A DNA stretch of 7,996 bases from Gemmatimonadota bacterium. GTDB taxonomy: Bacteria; Gemmatimonadota; Gemmatimonadetes; Gemmatimonadales; GWC2-71-9. The stretch is from positions 1-7,996 of the forward strand of contig QHVD01000008.1 in assembly GCA_003222235.1 (NCBI GenBank), in the 5' to 3' direction. The position numbers and the translations under genes were made by a program. The notes beneath the pieces were generated by a model. That model was not told the origin of the DNA and ran no database searches. It saw only the letters and a program-made list of their open reading frames with translations. Below, piece after piece: positions 1 through 6,303 of this stretch. Every line of letters starts with the position of its first letter. Position 1 is the stretch's first letter.

Positions 1-226
1 ACGCATGGGAGACCTCGAGTCCGGGGGGGCCGATTCTTGAGGGCGCGCAAATCACGTACCCACGCGCCACAGGTCATAACCGCCGTCGTTGCAGCGCCGC
101 TCCAGTCGGTAACGCGTTGCATCACCGCCCGTGCTGACGCGGCCCAACCACAGGCACCCGTGGTTCCCGTTCGGGTCCCCTTGCTGCATGTTTACGCGAC
201 AGGGAGTGAGAGTCAGACGGGAAGCG

Positions 227-964
227 ATGGACGTCAGCGCCTTCGCCAAGCTGTTCGATCACTCGATAGTCCGGCCCAACGCCTCACGGGCGGAGGTAGC
301 CCAGTTCGCCGAGACGGCGGTCAGACTAGGCACCGCCACGCTCACCGTTCAGCCCCATTACATCAGGTTCGCAGCCGAGCAAGTGCGAGGATCCGGCGTC
401 CTCGTGGGAACCGTGGTCGGCTTTCCGCACGGCAACGAAACGCCTTCGATGAAACTGTATCAGGCGAAGGAGGTCCTCGATCTCGGAGCGGAAGAGATCG
501 ACATGGTGATGAACATCCCTGCCCTCAAGAACAGGGAGGCCGAGGTGTTCATTAGAGACATCGAAGGCGTAGTCAGAGCTGCCGAGGGCAAGACCGTCAA
601 GGTGATCACCGAGAACTGGTACTTGACGGAGCAAGAGAAGGAGCTGGCCTGTGAATGGATCGTTCAGGCCGGCGCCCACTTTGTGAAGACGTCAACCGCG
701 TACGCCGACGGCGGCGCGACGCTCGAGGACGTTCGCTTGATGTACCGGGTGGTCAAGGGGAGGTGCCGGGTGAAGGCCGCCGGAGGGATTCGCGAGATAG
801 GCGAGGTGCTGGAGTACCTCCAGGCCGGCGCCCGGCGCTTCGGCTCGACCCGAACCGACTACCTCGCCCGAGCGTTCCAGGACTTGCCCAGAGAGAAGCG
901 GGCCCTGTTTGCGGAATATGGGCCGGGCCCGCTTCGATCCTCACACGCAAGCGGAGCGGCCTAA
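227..964 (+). CDS. deoC: Deoxyribose-phosphate aldolase family protein (DeoC-like)
   Basis: Predicted class I aldolase that splits 2-deoxyribose 5-phosphate into glyceraldehyde 3-phosphate and acetaldehyde in nucleoside breakdown, in the cytosol. From ATG 227 it has 245 residues, normal for the family. Visible signatures are FDHSIVRP (10-17), TVVGFPHG (62-69), EEIDMVMNIPALK (89-101) with D92, FVKTST (152-157) with the Schiff-base lysine K154, and VKAAGGIR (182-189) with K183. It is a divergent member: T40 (TLTVQP) replaces the cysteine usual in the CVNP-type motif, and ITENWYL replaces the common IIETCLL. Upstream in-frame ATGs at 131 and 188 are possible, but conserved sequence starts just after 227; the ribosome site there is weak (GGGA, 219-222). 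Bases 1-226 hold no gene I can support. It converges on the phosphoesterase with a 70-base gap and no clear terminator. By eye it is less GC-rich than its neighbours. The family is sure; the exact substrate is not. Confidence 0.87.
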   Translation: MDVSAFAKLFDHSIVRPNASRAEVAQFAETAVRLGTATLTVQPHYIRFAAEQVRGSGVLVGTVVGFPHGNETPSMKLYQAKEVLDLGAEEIDMVMNIPALKNREAEVFIRDIEGVVRAAEGKTVKVITENWYLTEQEKELACEWIVQAGAHFVKTSTAYADGGATLEDVRLMYRVVKGRCRVKAAGGIREIGEVLEYLQAGARRFGSTRTDYLARAFQDLPREKRALFAEYGPGPLRSSHASGAA

Positions 965-1034
965 CGGTGCGCCCGAAGACTTTGCGCGCTCTTGATGTAC
1001 GGACTCCCGAGCAGTGGAGGAAGTGGCTCGCCGC

Positions 1035-1373
1035 TCATAGCGGCAGGTGCGTGTGCCCGTACACAATGATCTCCGCCCGCGGAAAGGCCTCGTGTAGCTT
1101 CGCGGGTGTGGGACGACCGAGCTGGTCACCGTGGGTCACCACGATGTCGAATCCTTCCAGCTGGAGGCGGGCCACGTCGGGGAGCTTCGCCCGCACGTCG
1201 GGCCCATCGGCGTTACCGTAGACGGCGGTGACGGGGGCGAGCGCCCCGAGATCCGCGAGCACTTCCCACTTCCCCACGTCCCCACCGTGCAGGATGTGGT
1301 CCACCTCCCTGAAGAGGTCGAATACCTCGGGTCGCACCAAGCCGTGGGTGTCTGAAATGACCCCGACTCTCAT
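1035..1373 (-). CDS. Metallophosphoesterase, YfcE/MJ0936 type, short at the C-terminus
   Basis: Calcineurin-like phosphoesterase, probably a metal-dependent phosphodiesterase with an unknown natural substrate. From ATG 1373 it has 112 residues. All metal-ligand blocks are present in order: SDTH (7-10: D8, H10), HGGD (29-32: D32), GNAD (53-56: N54), HGD (81-83: H81) and GHTH (106-109: H107, H109). The protein stops three residues after GHTH, whereas relatives run about 40-50 residues further, through an NPGS segment and the last strands. None of the three minus-strand frames down to base 965 restores a recognisable C-terminus. The start is decided by AAGAGG (plus-strand 1379-1384), five bases upstream of ATG; an in-frame TTG at 1388 is less likely. 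It follows ubiX by 43 bases and is probably the last gene of the quinone run. It could be a short active enzyme or a truncated one. Confidence 0.8.
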   Translation of the reverse strand: MRVGVISDTHGLVRPEVFDLFREVDHILHGGDVGKWEVLADLGALAPVTAVYGNADGPDVRAKLPDVARLQLEGFDIVVTHGDQLGRPTPAKLHEAFPRAEIIVYGHTHLPL

Positions 1374-1416
1374 CGCGGCCTCTTGCAACGTGGCGTCGTG
1401 GCGTCCTGCAACGCCT

Positions 1417-2001
1417 CTAGCCCCCCCACCGCTTGACGAGCGCGACCTCGAGGCCCAGATGATCGAGGATACGCTGCACGACGAAGTCCACGAGATCGCG
1501 CACCTGCTCTGGCTTGTGATAGAACCCGGGCGCGGCGGGGAGCACGATCGCGCCGGCTTCCGCGACGAGCGTGAGGTTCCGCAGGTGGACGAGCGACAGC
1601 GGCGTCTCGCGCGGGACCAGCACCAGGGTGCGGCGCTCCTTGAGCACGACGTCTGCGGCGCGCTCGATGAGACTGCGGCTCGTGCCGTGCGCCACCGCCG
1701 CCACCGTCCCCATCGAGCACGGGCAGATCACCATCCCCGCAGTACTGGCGGAGCCCGACGCGGGCTCCGCGCCGCGATCCTTGTCGTCGAACACGCGGAC
1801 GCTCGTCCAATCGTTCCCGGTCGCCCGTTTGAGCTCGCGGTCATCCTTGATGCCGCACTCCTCGGTGAGGAGTCGCCAGCCGTGGCTCGAGATCATCAGC
1901 CAGGTGGGGACGTTGTGGATGGCGAGTACCTCGAGCAGGCGGACGCCGTAGGGCGCGCCGGACGCACCGGTGATCGCGAGAACGACCGGAAGCTTGCTCA
2001 T
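1417..2001 (-). CDS. ubiX: Flavin prenyltransferase UbiX
   Basis: Joins a dimethylallyl group to reduced FMN to make prenylated FMN, the cofactor needed by UbiD; cytosolic flavoprotein. It has 194 residues, standard for the family. Signatures are ITGASGAPYG (10-19) at the FMN site, CPCSMGTVAAVAHG (93-106), VPRETPLSLVHLRNL (129-143), and PAAPGFYHKP (155-164) with the expected aromatic/basic residues. In futalosine-pathway organisms the same family is called MqnM. The ATG at 2001 has no convincing ribosome site, and the frame stays open upstream but offers no ATG, GTG or TTG there. It lies 201 bases after ubiA, with the heptamer hairpin (2079-2200) between them. Its UbiD partner is two genes upstream in the same run, which fits the cofactor link. 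Confidence 0.95.
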   Translation of the reverse strand: MSKLPVVLAITGASGAPYGVRLLEVLAIHNVPTWLMISSHGWRLLTEECGIKDDRELKRATGNDWTSVRVFDDKDRGAEPASGSASTAGMVICPCSMGTVAAVAHGTSRSLIERAADVVLKERRTLVLVPRETPLSLVHLRNLTLVAEAGAIVLPAAPGFYHKPEQVRDLVDFVVQRILDHLGLEVALVKRWGG

Positions 2002-2078
2002 CAGCGCCCGCGACGGTTCGGTGTGGGACTCCGCTTCGGGTGCGCCGGCGGGCGCGGCGGCGGTGGAGAATCCGGAGA

Positions 2079-2200
2079 ATGCGGAGTGCGGAATGCGGAA
2101 TGCGGAATGGATGCGCGGTCATCGTGCCGCGTGCCGACCTTGGCATCACGCCTCGATCCCTTCTTCTTCAATTCCGCACTCCGCACTCCGCACTCCGCAT
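2079..2200 (-). repeat. Inverted heptamer repeat forming a 30-bp stem between ubiA and ubiX
   Basis: The left arm (2079-2108) is four units of GCGGAAT/GCGGAGT type; the right arm (2171-2200) is the reverse complement of the same heptamers. The arms match at 28 of 30 positions, and a further A-T pair at 2078/2201 extends the stem. In minus-strand RNA, the sense of the ubi run, both differences become G-U pairs, so the stem is unbroken; in plus-strand RNA they would be A-C mismatches. The loop (2109-2170, 62 bases) has a purine-rich end, read as TGAAGAAGAAGG in minus-strand sense. The stem begins three bases after the ubiA stop codon (2203-2205). No U-run follows, so it does not look like an intrinsic terminator; RNA stability or differential expression of ubiX is possible. 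Bases 2002-2078 hold nothing else I recognise. Confidence 0.9.
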
Positions 2201-2202
2201 TG

Positions 2203-3099
2203 TCACAGCACCCGATCCACCAGCGCCCCCAGAAACACGATGACGCTGACCAGCCCGTTGGCGGTGAAAAAAGCGGCGTCGAGGCGCGACAGGTCCCCCG
2301 GCTTCACGAGCCGGTGCTCCCACGCAATGAGCGCGGCGCCCACGAGCACGCCGCCGAAGTACGCGGGCCCGAGCCCGGCGCCCGCACCGAACGCGAGCAA
2401 CACGATGAGGGCGAGGGCGTGCAGCGCCTTGGCCACTGCGATCGCAGGCGCCCGCCCCAGCCGCACCACCAGCGACTTGAGCCGCTCCGCCCGGTCGAAG
2501 TCCTCGTCCTGCAGGGCGTAAAACACGTCGAACCCGCCTACCCAGAACGTGACCGCCAGTGCTCCCGCCGGCAACAGCCACCAGGGATCGCTCCAACGGC
2601 CGGTCACGGCGAGGTAGCCGGCGGGCGTCGCGACCCCGTCCGCAAGCCCGAGCCACAGGTGCGACCAGTGCGTGAACCGCTTGGCATAGCTGTACGCGGA
2701 GATGAAGACGAGGGCGACCGGCGCGAGCGCGAAGCAGAGCGGGTTCAGCGCCCATGCGCTCCACAGGAATACGGCCGCCGCGACCAGGACCGCCGCCCAG
2801 GCCTGGCGCAGCGTGAGCCGTCCGGTCGGCAGCTCGCGTCCGCGGGTACGCGGGTTCCTCGCGTCGAGCTCGCGGTCGGCGATGCGGTTGAACGCGAGCG
2901 CCACGAACCGGGCGCAGGTGAACGCGAGCACCACGAGGCCAACGACGCGCCAGGTGACGGAATGGTCGCGCGACGCGACGAGCAGCCCCAGCAGCGCAAA
3001 CGGCAGCGCGAAGACGGTGTGGGGGAGCTTGACGAAGTTCGCGTAACGAACCAGCAGGCTTGCGCCGGCAAACGTCTGGGCCTCACGGGCGGAGCTCAA
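2203..3099 (-). CDS. ubiA: UbiA-family polyprenyltransferase (quinone biosynthesis)
   Basis: Membrane prenyltransferase that attaches a polyprenyl chain to the aromatic quinone precursor (4-hydroxybenzoate-like or, in the futalosine route, the MqnP substrate). It has 298 residues with several hydrophobic helices. The first Asp-rich motif is NRIADRELD (71-79), followed by ARNPRTRGRELPTG; the second is DVFYALQDEDFD (191-202). Both bind the Mg-diphosphate. YSYAKR (136-141) is the usual loop motif. The start is TTG at 3099: GGAAGGAG (plus-strand 3107-3114) lies seven bases upstream, and no better start precedes the first helix. It overlaps the end of ubiD by 17 bases, so translation is probably coupled. 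The family is sure, but the acceptor cannot be told from sequence. The YALQDxDFD form suits the UbiA/MqnP branch better than MenA. Confidence 0.93.
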   Translation of the reverse strand: MSSAREAQTFAGASLLVRYANFVKLPHTVFALPFALLGLLVASRDHSVTWRVVGLVVLAFTCARFVALAFNRIADRELDARNPRTRGRELPTGRLTLRQAWAAVLVAAAVFLWSAWALNPLCFALAPVALVFISAYSYAKRFTHWSHLWLGLADGVATPAGYLAVTGRWSDPWWLLPAGALAVTFWVGGFDVFYALQDEDFDRAERLKSLVVRLGRAPAIAVAKALHALALIVLLAFGAGAGLGPAYFGGVLVGAALIAWEHRLVKPGDLSRLDAAFFTANGLVSVIVFLGALVDRVL

Positions 3100-4576
3100 T
3101 TCCCAGCTCCTTCCACATCTCGTCGACTCTCCGTTTGGTCGCCGGATCCATCACGATCCTGTTCGGCCACTCCCGGGTGAACCCCTCTTCCTTCCACTTC
3201 CGTGTCGCGTCGATCCCCATCTTGGAGCCGAACGTGAAGCCGCGGCTCGAGTGGTCGAGCACGTCGATCGGGCCCGGCGAGAACCGGACATCGCGCTCGG
3301 GATCGATGTGGTTCAGCGCGACCCACCAGGCCTCCTTCGGGTCGCGCACGTTCACGTCCTTGTCCAGCACGACGATCACCTTCGCGAGCGACATCAGCCC
3401 CTGCCCCCACAGCCCGTTCATCACCTTGTACGCCTGGCCGGGATATTGTTTGTCGATGCTCACGAACACCAGGTTGTGAAAGATCCCCTCGGCGGGCATG
3501 TGGATGTCCACGATCTCGGGGATGGTCAGCTTCAGGAGCGGCAGGAAGATGCGCTCCGTCGCGTGGCCCAGCCAGTAGTCCTCCATCGGCGGCCGGCCGA
3601 CGATCGTGTGCGGCCAGATCGGCTCCGCGCGCATCGTCACCGCCGTGATGTGCACCTTGGGATAGTAGTCGGCGAGCGAGTAGAACCCGGTGTGGTCCCC
3701 GAACGGCCCTTCGAGCACGAGCTCCTCCCGCGGGTCGATGCGGCCTTCCAGCACGATCTCCGCCTCGGCAGGCACCTCGAGGTCGCACGACACCGCCCGC
3801 ACGAGGCGCACCGGCTCCCTGCGCAGGAACCCCGCGAACAGGAATTCGTCGATCGAGGGCGGCAGGGGCGCCGACGCGGCGTAGATGCTCGCCGGATCCC
3901 CGCCGAGCGCGATCGCGACCGGCATCGTCTCCCCGCGCTCCGCCATCCCGCGCCAGTGCGCCGCTCCCACCTTGTGACGCTGCCAGTGCATCGCCACGGC
4001 GTTGGGGCCGATCACCTGGACGCGGTACATCCCGACGTTGCGCACGCCGGTCTCGGGGTCGCGCGTGATCACGCCCGCAAGCGTGATGTAAGGCCCGCCG
4101 TCCTCCGGCCACGAGACCGGCACGGGGAACTGCGACAGGTCCACGTCCCCCTCGCGAATCACGATTTCCTGGCACGGCGCCCCCCCCCCGCCGCCTCTGA
4201 GCGTCTTGGGCGGAAACTTCGCCACTTCGGCGAGCTGCGGCAGCATCGCGAGCTTTCCGAACAGGCCGTCGGGCACCTTGAGGTTGAGCAGCGTCGCGAT
4301 GCGCTCGCCGACCTGATCGAGGCGCTCCACGCCCAGCGCCGCGGACATCCGCCGCTCGGAGCCGAACAGGTTCACGGCGACCGGGTAGCGCGAGGGGCCG
4401 CCCTTCAAGAGCGTCGGGTGCCTGAACAGCAGCGCGGGCCCGCCGCCAGGCGACTTCATGCAGCGGTCGGCGATCTCGGTGACCTCCTTGTCCACGGAGA
4501 CCGCGCGGTCCACGCGCACCAGATCTCCCGCCGCCTCGATCGCCGCGATGAAGGCGCGCAGGTTATCGAGTGCCAT
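3083..4576 (-). CDS. ubiD: UbiD-family prenylated-FMN-dependent decarboxylase
   Basis: Reversible decarboxylase that removes the carboxyl group from the prenylated aromatic quinone precursor, using prFMN made by UbiX. It has 497 residues, full length. The catalytic Arg-Glu-Asp set is visible with family spacing: R185 (GMYRVQV), then E289 and D294 (LEGPFGDHTGFYS). N180 and E244 (SIDEFLF) fit the metal/cofactor ligand positions of characterised relatives. The C-terminal block (FTFGSKMGIDATRKWKEEG) is also typical. In futalosine organisms this role is MqnL. The start ATG 4576 overlaps the ubiE stop by 14 bases (ATGGCACTCGATAA holds both) and has no Shine-Dalgarno site of its own, which points to coupling. 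Codons for residues 128-132 (five glycines) include a run of ten C on the plus strand (4180-4189). Confidence 0.96.
   Translation of the reverse strand: MALDNLRAFIAAIEAAGDLVRVDRAVSVDKEVTEIADRCMKSPGGGPALLFRHPTLLKGGPSRYPVAVNLFGSERRMSAALGVERLDQVGERIATLLNLKVPDGLFGKLAMLPQLAEVAKFPPKTLRGGGGGAPCQEIVIREGDVDLSQFPVPVSWPEDGGPYITLAGVITRDPETGVRNVGMYRVQVIGPNAVAMHWQRHKVGAAHWRGMAERGETMPVAIALGGDPASIYAASAPLPPSIDEFLFAGFLRREPVRLVRAVSCDLEVPAEAEIVLEGRIDPREELVLEGPFGDHTGFYSLADYYPKVHITAVTMRAEPIWPHTIVGRPPMEDYWLGHATERIFLPLLKLTIPEIVDIHMPAEGIFHNLVFVSIDKQYPGQAYKVMNGLWGQGLMSLAKVIVVLDKDVNVRDPKEAWWVALNHIDPERDVRFSPGPIDVLDHSSRGFTFGSKMGIDATRKWKEEGFTREWPNRIVMDPATKRRVDEMWKELGIELRP
3107..3114 (-). promoter_or_regulatory. Strong ribosome binding site for ubiA, inside the ubiD 3' end
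   Basis: In minus-strand sense this reads GGAAGGAG, then seven bases (CTGGGAA), then TTG. It is the strongest Shine-Dalgarno match in the ubi run and decides the TTG start of ubiA. It lies within the last codons of ubiD, so ribosomes finishing ubiD could restart here. Confidence 0.75.
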
Positions 4577-5333
4577 GATGGAGGGCGCAGATGCCCCCGG
4601 TCAGCAGCTCATAGCCCACTCCCTCGAACCCGGCGGCGGCGAAGCGCCGCGCGAGATCCGCGGGATCGGGGAACTGGAGCACCGACTCTGGCAGGTAGGT
4701 ATAGGCGTCCCTATGTTTCGACACCACGCGGCCGATGGCGGGCAGCACGCGCTGAAAGTAGAAGAGGTACAGGTCGCGCAGGGGACCGGAGCGCGGTGTC
4801 GTGAACTCGAGCACCACGAGCCGCGCGCCGGGCTTGAGCACGCGGGCCGCCTCCACGAGCCCGGCGTCCGGGTCCGTCAGGTTCCGGACGCCGAAGGCGA
4901 CCATGGCGCCGTCGAACTGCCGGTCCGCGAACGGTAGCGCCAGCGCGTCGGCGGCGAGGGGGTAGGTGCGCCCGGCCTTGCCCCGGCCGCGCTGCAGCAT
5001 CGGCAGCACGAAATCGGCTCCGATCACGCTGCCCCGGAAGCGCGACTCGCGGGCGAGGGTGGCCGCGAGATCCAGCGTGCCAGCGCAGAGATCGAGGTAC
5101 AGGCCGTCCGGTCTCGATTCCCACCCGAGCCGCCGCACCGCGGCCCGGCGCCAGCGACGATCCAGGTTGAGGCTCAGGAGATGGTTGAGGAAGTCGTAGC
5201 GCGGCGCGATGGCGGCGAACATGCTCCGCACGTAGGAGCGCTTCGCGTCGCCCCCCCCTTCGCCCCCTCTACCCCCTCCGCCTCCTTCCCCCCCCGTGCG
5301 CGCGGCCACCTCGAATGCGGGAGACGGCGTCAT
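4563..5333 (-). CDS. ubiE: Demethylmenaquinone/2-polyprenyl-benzoquinol C-methyltransferase
   Basis: SAM-dependent C-methyltransferase of the last step of menaquinone (MenG) or a late step of ubiquinone synthesis. From ATG 5333 it has 256 residues. Family signatures are MFAAIAPRYDFLNHLLSLNLDRRWRR (38-63; first signature, SAM entry), LDLCAGTLDLA (80-90; SAM-binding motif I), GVRNLTDPDAGLVEAARVLKPGAR (148-171), and YTYLPESV (211-218). The N-terminus carries an odd glycine-rich stretch (residues 14-28) encoded by a 9-base tandem repeat. A later start (GTG 5231 or ATG 5222) would drop that stretch but cut into the conserved region, so I keep 5333. A TTG at 5357 is also open. No clear Shine-Dalgarno site precedes the ATG. 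It is the first gene of the run and divergent from the sigma factor, whose annotated start lies inside it. Confidence 0.93.
   Translation of the reverse strand: MTPSPAFEVAARTGGEGGGGGRGGEGGGDAKRSYVRSMFAAIAPRYDFLNHLLSLNLDRRWRRAAVRRLGWESRPDGLYLDLCAGTLDLAATLARESRFRGSVIGADFVLPMLQRGRGKAGRTYPLAADALALPFADRQFDGAMVAFGVRNLTDPDAGLVEAARVLKPGARLVVLEFTTPRSGPLRDLYLFYFQRVLPAIGRVVSKHRDAYTYLPESVLQFPDPADLARRFAAAGFEGVGYELLTGGICALHHGTR
5250..5294 (-). repeat. Nine-base tandem repeat in the ubiE N-terminal coding region
   Basis: In ubiE sense there are five units of nine bases, consensus GGGGGYGAA with variants GGAGGCGGA and GGGGGTAGA. Nine bases are three codons, so the repeat stays in frame and encodes Gly-Gly-Glu/Gly/Arg units. 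Long G runs at each end make it a likely place for replication slippage or sequencing error. It also lies directly before the sigma-factor GTG. Confidence 0.7.
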
Positions 5334-5943
5334 AGGCGCGAAAGATAGGCCGAGCAACCTGACCGGCGCTAGCGACCCGGAGGTCGCGCAGTGGGCACAG
5401 CACGGCCACGAGCCGGCGTTCCGCGAGCTGGTCCGCCGCTACGAGCGACCCGTCTTCTCATTGCTCTACCGCATGGTGCGCGACCGGGCGCTCGCCGAGG
5501 ACCTCGCGCAGGAGACCTTCATCAAGGTCCTGAACGGGATCAAGTCGTACAATCCCCAGTTCAAGTTCTCGTCCTGGATCTTCAAGATCGCGAACAACGC
5601 CGCGATCGATCACTTGCGCAAGCGCGACCTCGACACGTTGTCGCTCGACGGCTCACCTCACGCCACTACGCCCGAAGAGATGAGCGCCACCGCGCTGCAG
5701 CTCGGCGACCGGGGAGAGAGCCCGCTCCAGGAGGTCGAGGCCCGGGAGCTGGGGAGCGCGATCGAGCGGGCGATCGCGAAGCTCCGCCCCGAGTACCGTG
5801 CCTGCATCCTGCTGCGGCACGTCGAGGGTCACAGCTACGAAGAGATCGCCCGGATCCTCGACCTGCCCCTGGGCACGGTGAAGACCTACATCCACCGGGG
5901 CCGCAACGAATTGCGGGTTTACCTGGAGGACCGGAAGGCATGA
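5296..5943 (+). CDS. ECF-type RNA polymerase sigma factor
   Basis: Sigma-70-family extracytoplasmic-function factor that directs RNA polymerase to a stress or envelope regulon. It has 215 residues from GTG 5296. Region 2 spans about 41-110 (FRELVRRYERPVF, DLAQETFIKVLNGI, FSSWIFKIANNAAIDHLRKR); region 4 spans about 150-205 with the helix-turn-helix SYEEIARILDLPLGTVKTYIHR. The linker between them (111-149) is long and low in conserved residues. The start is uncertain: GTG 5296 has no Shine-Dalgarno site and lies inside ubiE, and no ATG, GTG or TTG follows in frame before conserved sequence. CTG 5359 would give MTGASDPEV and clear the overlap; ATA 5332 is preceded by GGGAGA at seven bases but is a rare start. 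The anti-sigma gene follows 34 bases on, suggesting a regulated pair. Confidence 0.92.
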   Translation: MRAATSNAGDGVIGAKDRPSNLTGASDPEVAQWAQHGHEPAFRELVRRYERPVFSLLYRMVRDRALAEDLAQETFIKVLNGIKSYNPQFKFSSWIFKIANNAAIDHLRKRDLDTLSLDGSPHATTPEEMSATALQLGDRGESPLQEVEARELGSAIERAIAKLRPEYRACILLRHVEGHSYEEIARILDLPLGTVKTYIHRGRNELRVYLEDRKA

Positions 5944-5981
5944 AACCTCGGCCGCCCGGAGCCCGTAGGACCGAGAAATGA
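5940..5981 (+). CDS. Possible 13-codon bridging ORF between sigma and anti-sigma genes
   Basis: Its ATG (5940-5942) overlaps the sigma stop as ATGA, and its own TGA (5979-5981) overlaps the anti-sigma ATG (5978-5980), again as ATGA. It would encode MKPRPPGARRTEK. GGAGGA (5925-5930) lies nine bases upstream of its start. The peptide has no recognisable function; if translated, it would couple the two flanking genes. The double overlap may be chance, because ATGA is a common string. Confidence 0.3.
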   Translation: MKPRPPGARRTEK

Positions 5982-6226
5982 CCGAACCGCTGTTGCAACA
6001 CCTCACTCCGGACGAGCTGGAGCTTTGGGCTCAGGGTCTCCTCCCCGCCGCGCGCGACATCCATCTCGCGCAATGCGCGGAATGCCGCGCCCTTGGGGAG
6101 CGAGAGCGGAAACTGTTCCGCGAGCTGGCGCGGCTGCCGCGGTTCGCGCCGGAGTTCGGGTTCGTCGAGCGGGTGATGGGCCGCGTCCGGATTCCGAGCC
6201 CGTCGAACGAATTCGAGAACCGGTAA
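5978..6226 (+). CDS. Small zinc-finger anti-sigma factor (ZAS/zf-HC2 type)
   Basis: Probable inhibitor of the ECF sigma factor encoded just upstream. It has 82 residues. The Zn-binding anti-sigma motif H-x3-C-x2-C is at H29, C33, C36 (DIHLAQCAECRALGERE), preceded by the usual N-terminal helix LTPDELELWAQGLLP (9-23). No membrane helix or sensor domain follows, so it would be a soluble, minimal anti-sigma; such redox- or metal-sensitive proteins are known in the ZAS family. TAGGA (5966-5970) sits seven bases before ATG. It is 34 bases after the sigma stop on the same strand, the normal arrangement for a sigma/anti-sigma pair. The assignment rests on the motif and position; length and lack of other conserved sequence leave some doubt. 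Confidence 0.75.
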   Translation: MTEPLLQHLTPDELELWAQGLLPAARDIHLAQCAECRALGERERKLFRELARLPRFAPEFGFVERVMGRVRIPSPSNEFENR

Positions 6227-6230
6227 AGGT

Positions 6231-6257
6231 CGGCAGGGGCGGCAGGGGCGGCAGGAA
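6231..6257 (+). repeat. Three tandem copies of a nine-base unit after the anti-sigma gene
   Basis: CGGCAGGGG at 6231-6239 and 6240-6248, then CGGCAGGAA at 6249-6257. It starts four bases after the anti-sigma stop codon and ends seven bases before the terminator stem. Confidence 0.85.
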
Positions 6258-6264
6258 CACTCAC

Positions 6265-6303
6265 GAAAGAGCCGAGCAACCGAAGAGGTTGCCCGGCTCT
6301 TTC
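6265..6303. terminator. Two-way intrinsic terminator between anti-sigma and tRNA genes
   Basis: A 17-bp stem (6265-6281 with 6287-6303) and a five-base loop (GAAGA). The stem includes GAGCCGAGCAACC against GGTTGCCCGGCTC. The single difference (A6275/C6293) is a mismatch in plus-strand RNA but a G-U pair in minus-strand RNA. T-rich tracts follow on both sides (CTCTTTCTT on plus, GGCTCTTTC on minus). It serves convergent transcription: the sigma/anti-sigma pair from the left and the tRNA from the right. Confidence 0.88.

Noticed and set aside
52..249. 65-codon minus-strand frame upstream of and overlapping deoC (ends in GGYDLWRVGT)
   Set aside because: The end looks somewhat protein-like, but it overlaps the deoC start, has no recognisable family and no clear ribosome site; it is too weak to list as a gene.
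2079..2200. Heptamer hairpin as an intrinsic terminator of the ubi run
   Set aside because: No U-run follows the stem in the minus-strand transcript, and ubiX plus the phosphoesterase follow on the same strand.
1228..3180. 650-codon open frame on the plus strand opposite ubiX and ubiA
   Set aside because: The opposite strand encodes two clear enzymes with conserved motifs. The plus frame is low-complexity (Arg, Glu, Pro, His), a usual shadow in GC-rich DNA, and it reads through the heptamer repeat.
3251..4804. 517-codon open frame on the plus strand opposite ubiD and the end of ubiE
   Set aside because: The same shadow effect: its product is Arg/His/Asp-rich without domains, while UbiD on the other strand has its catalytic residues in place.
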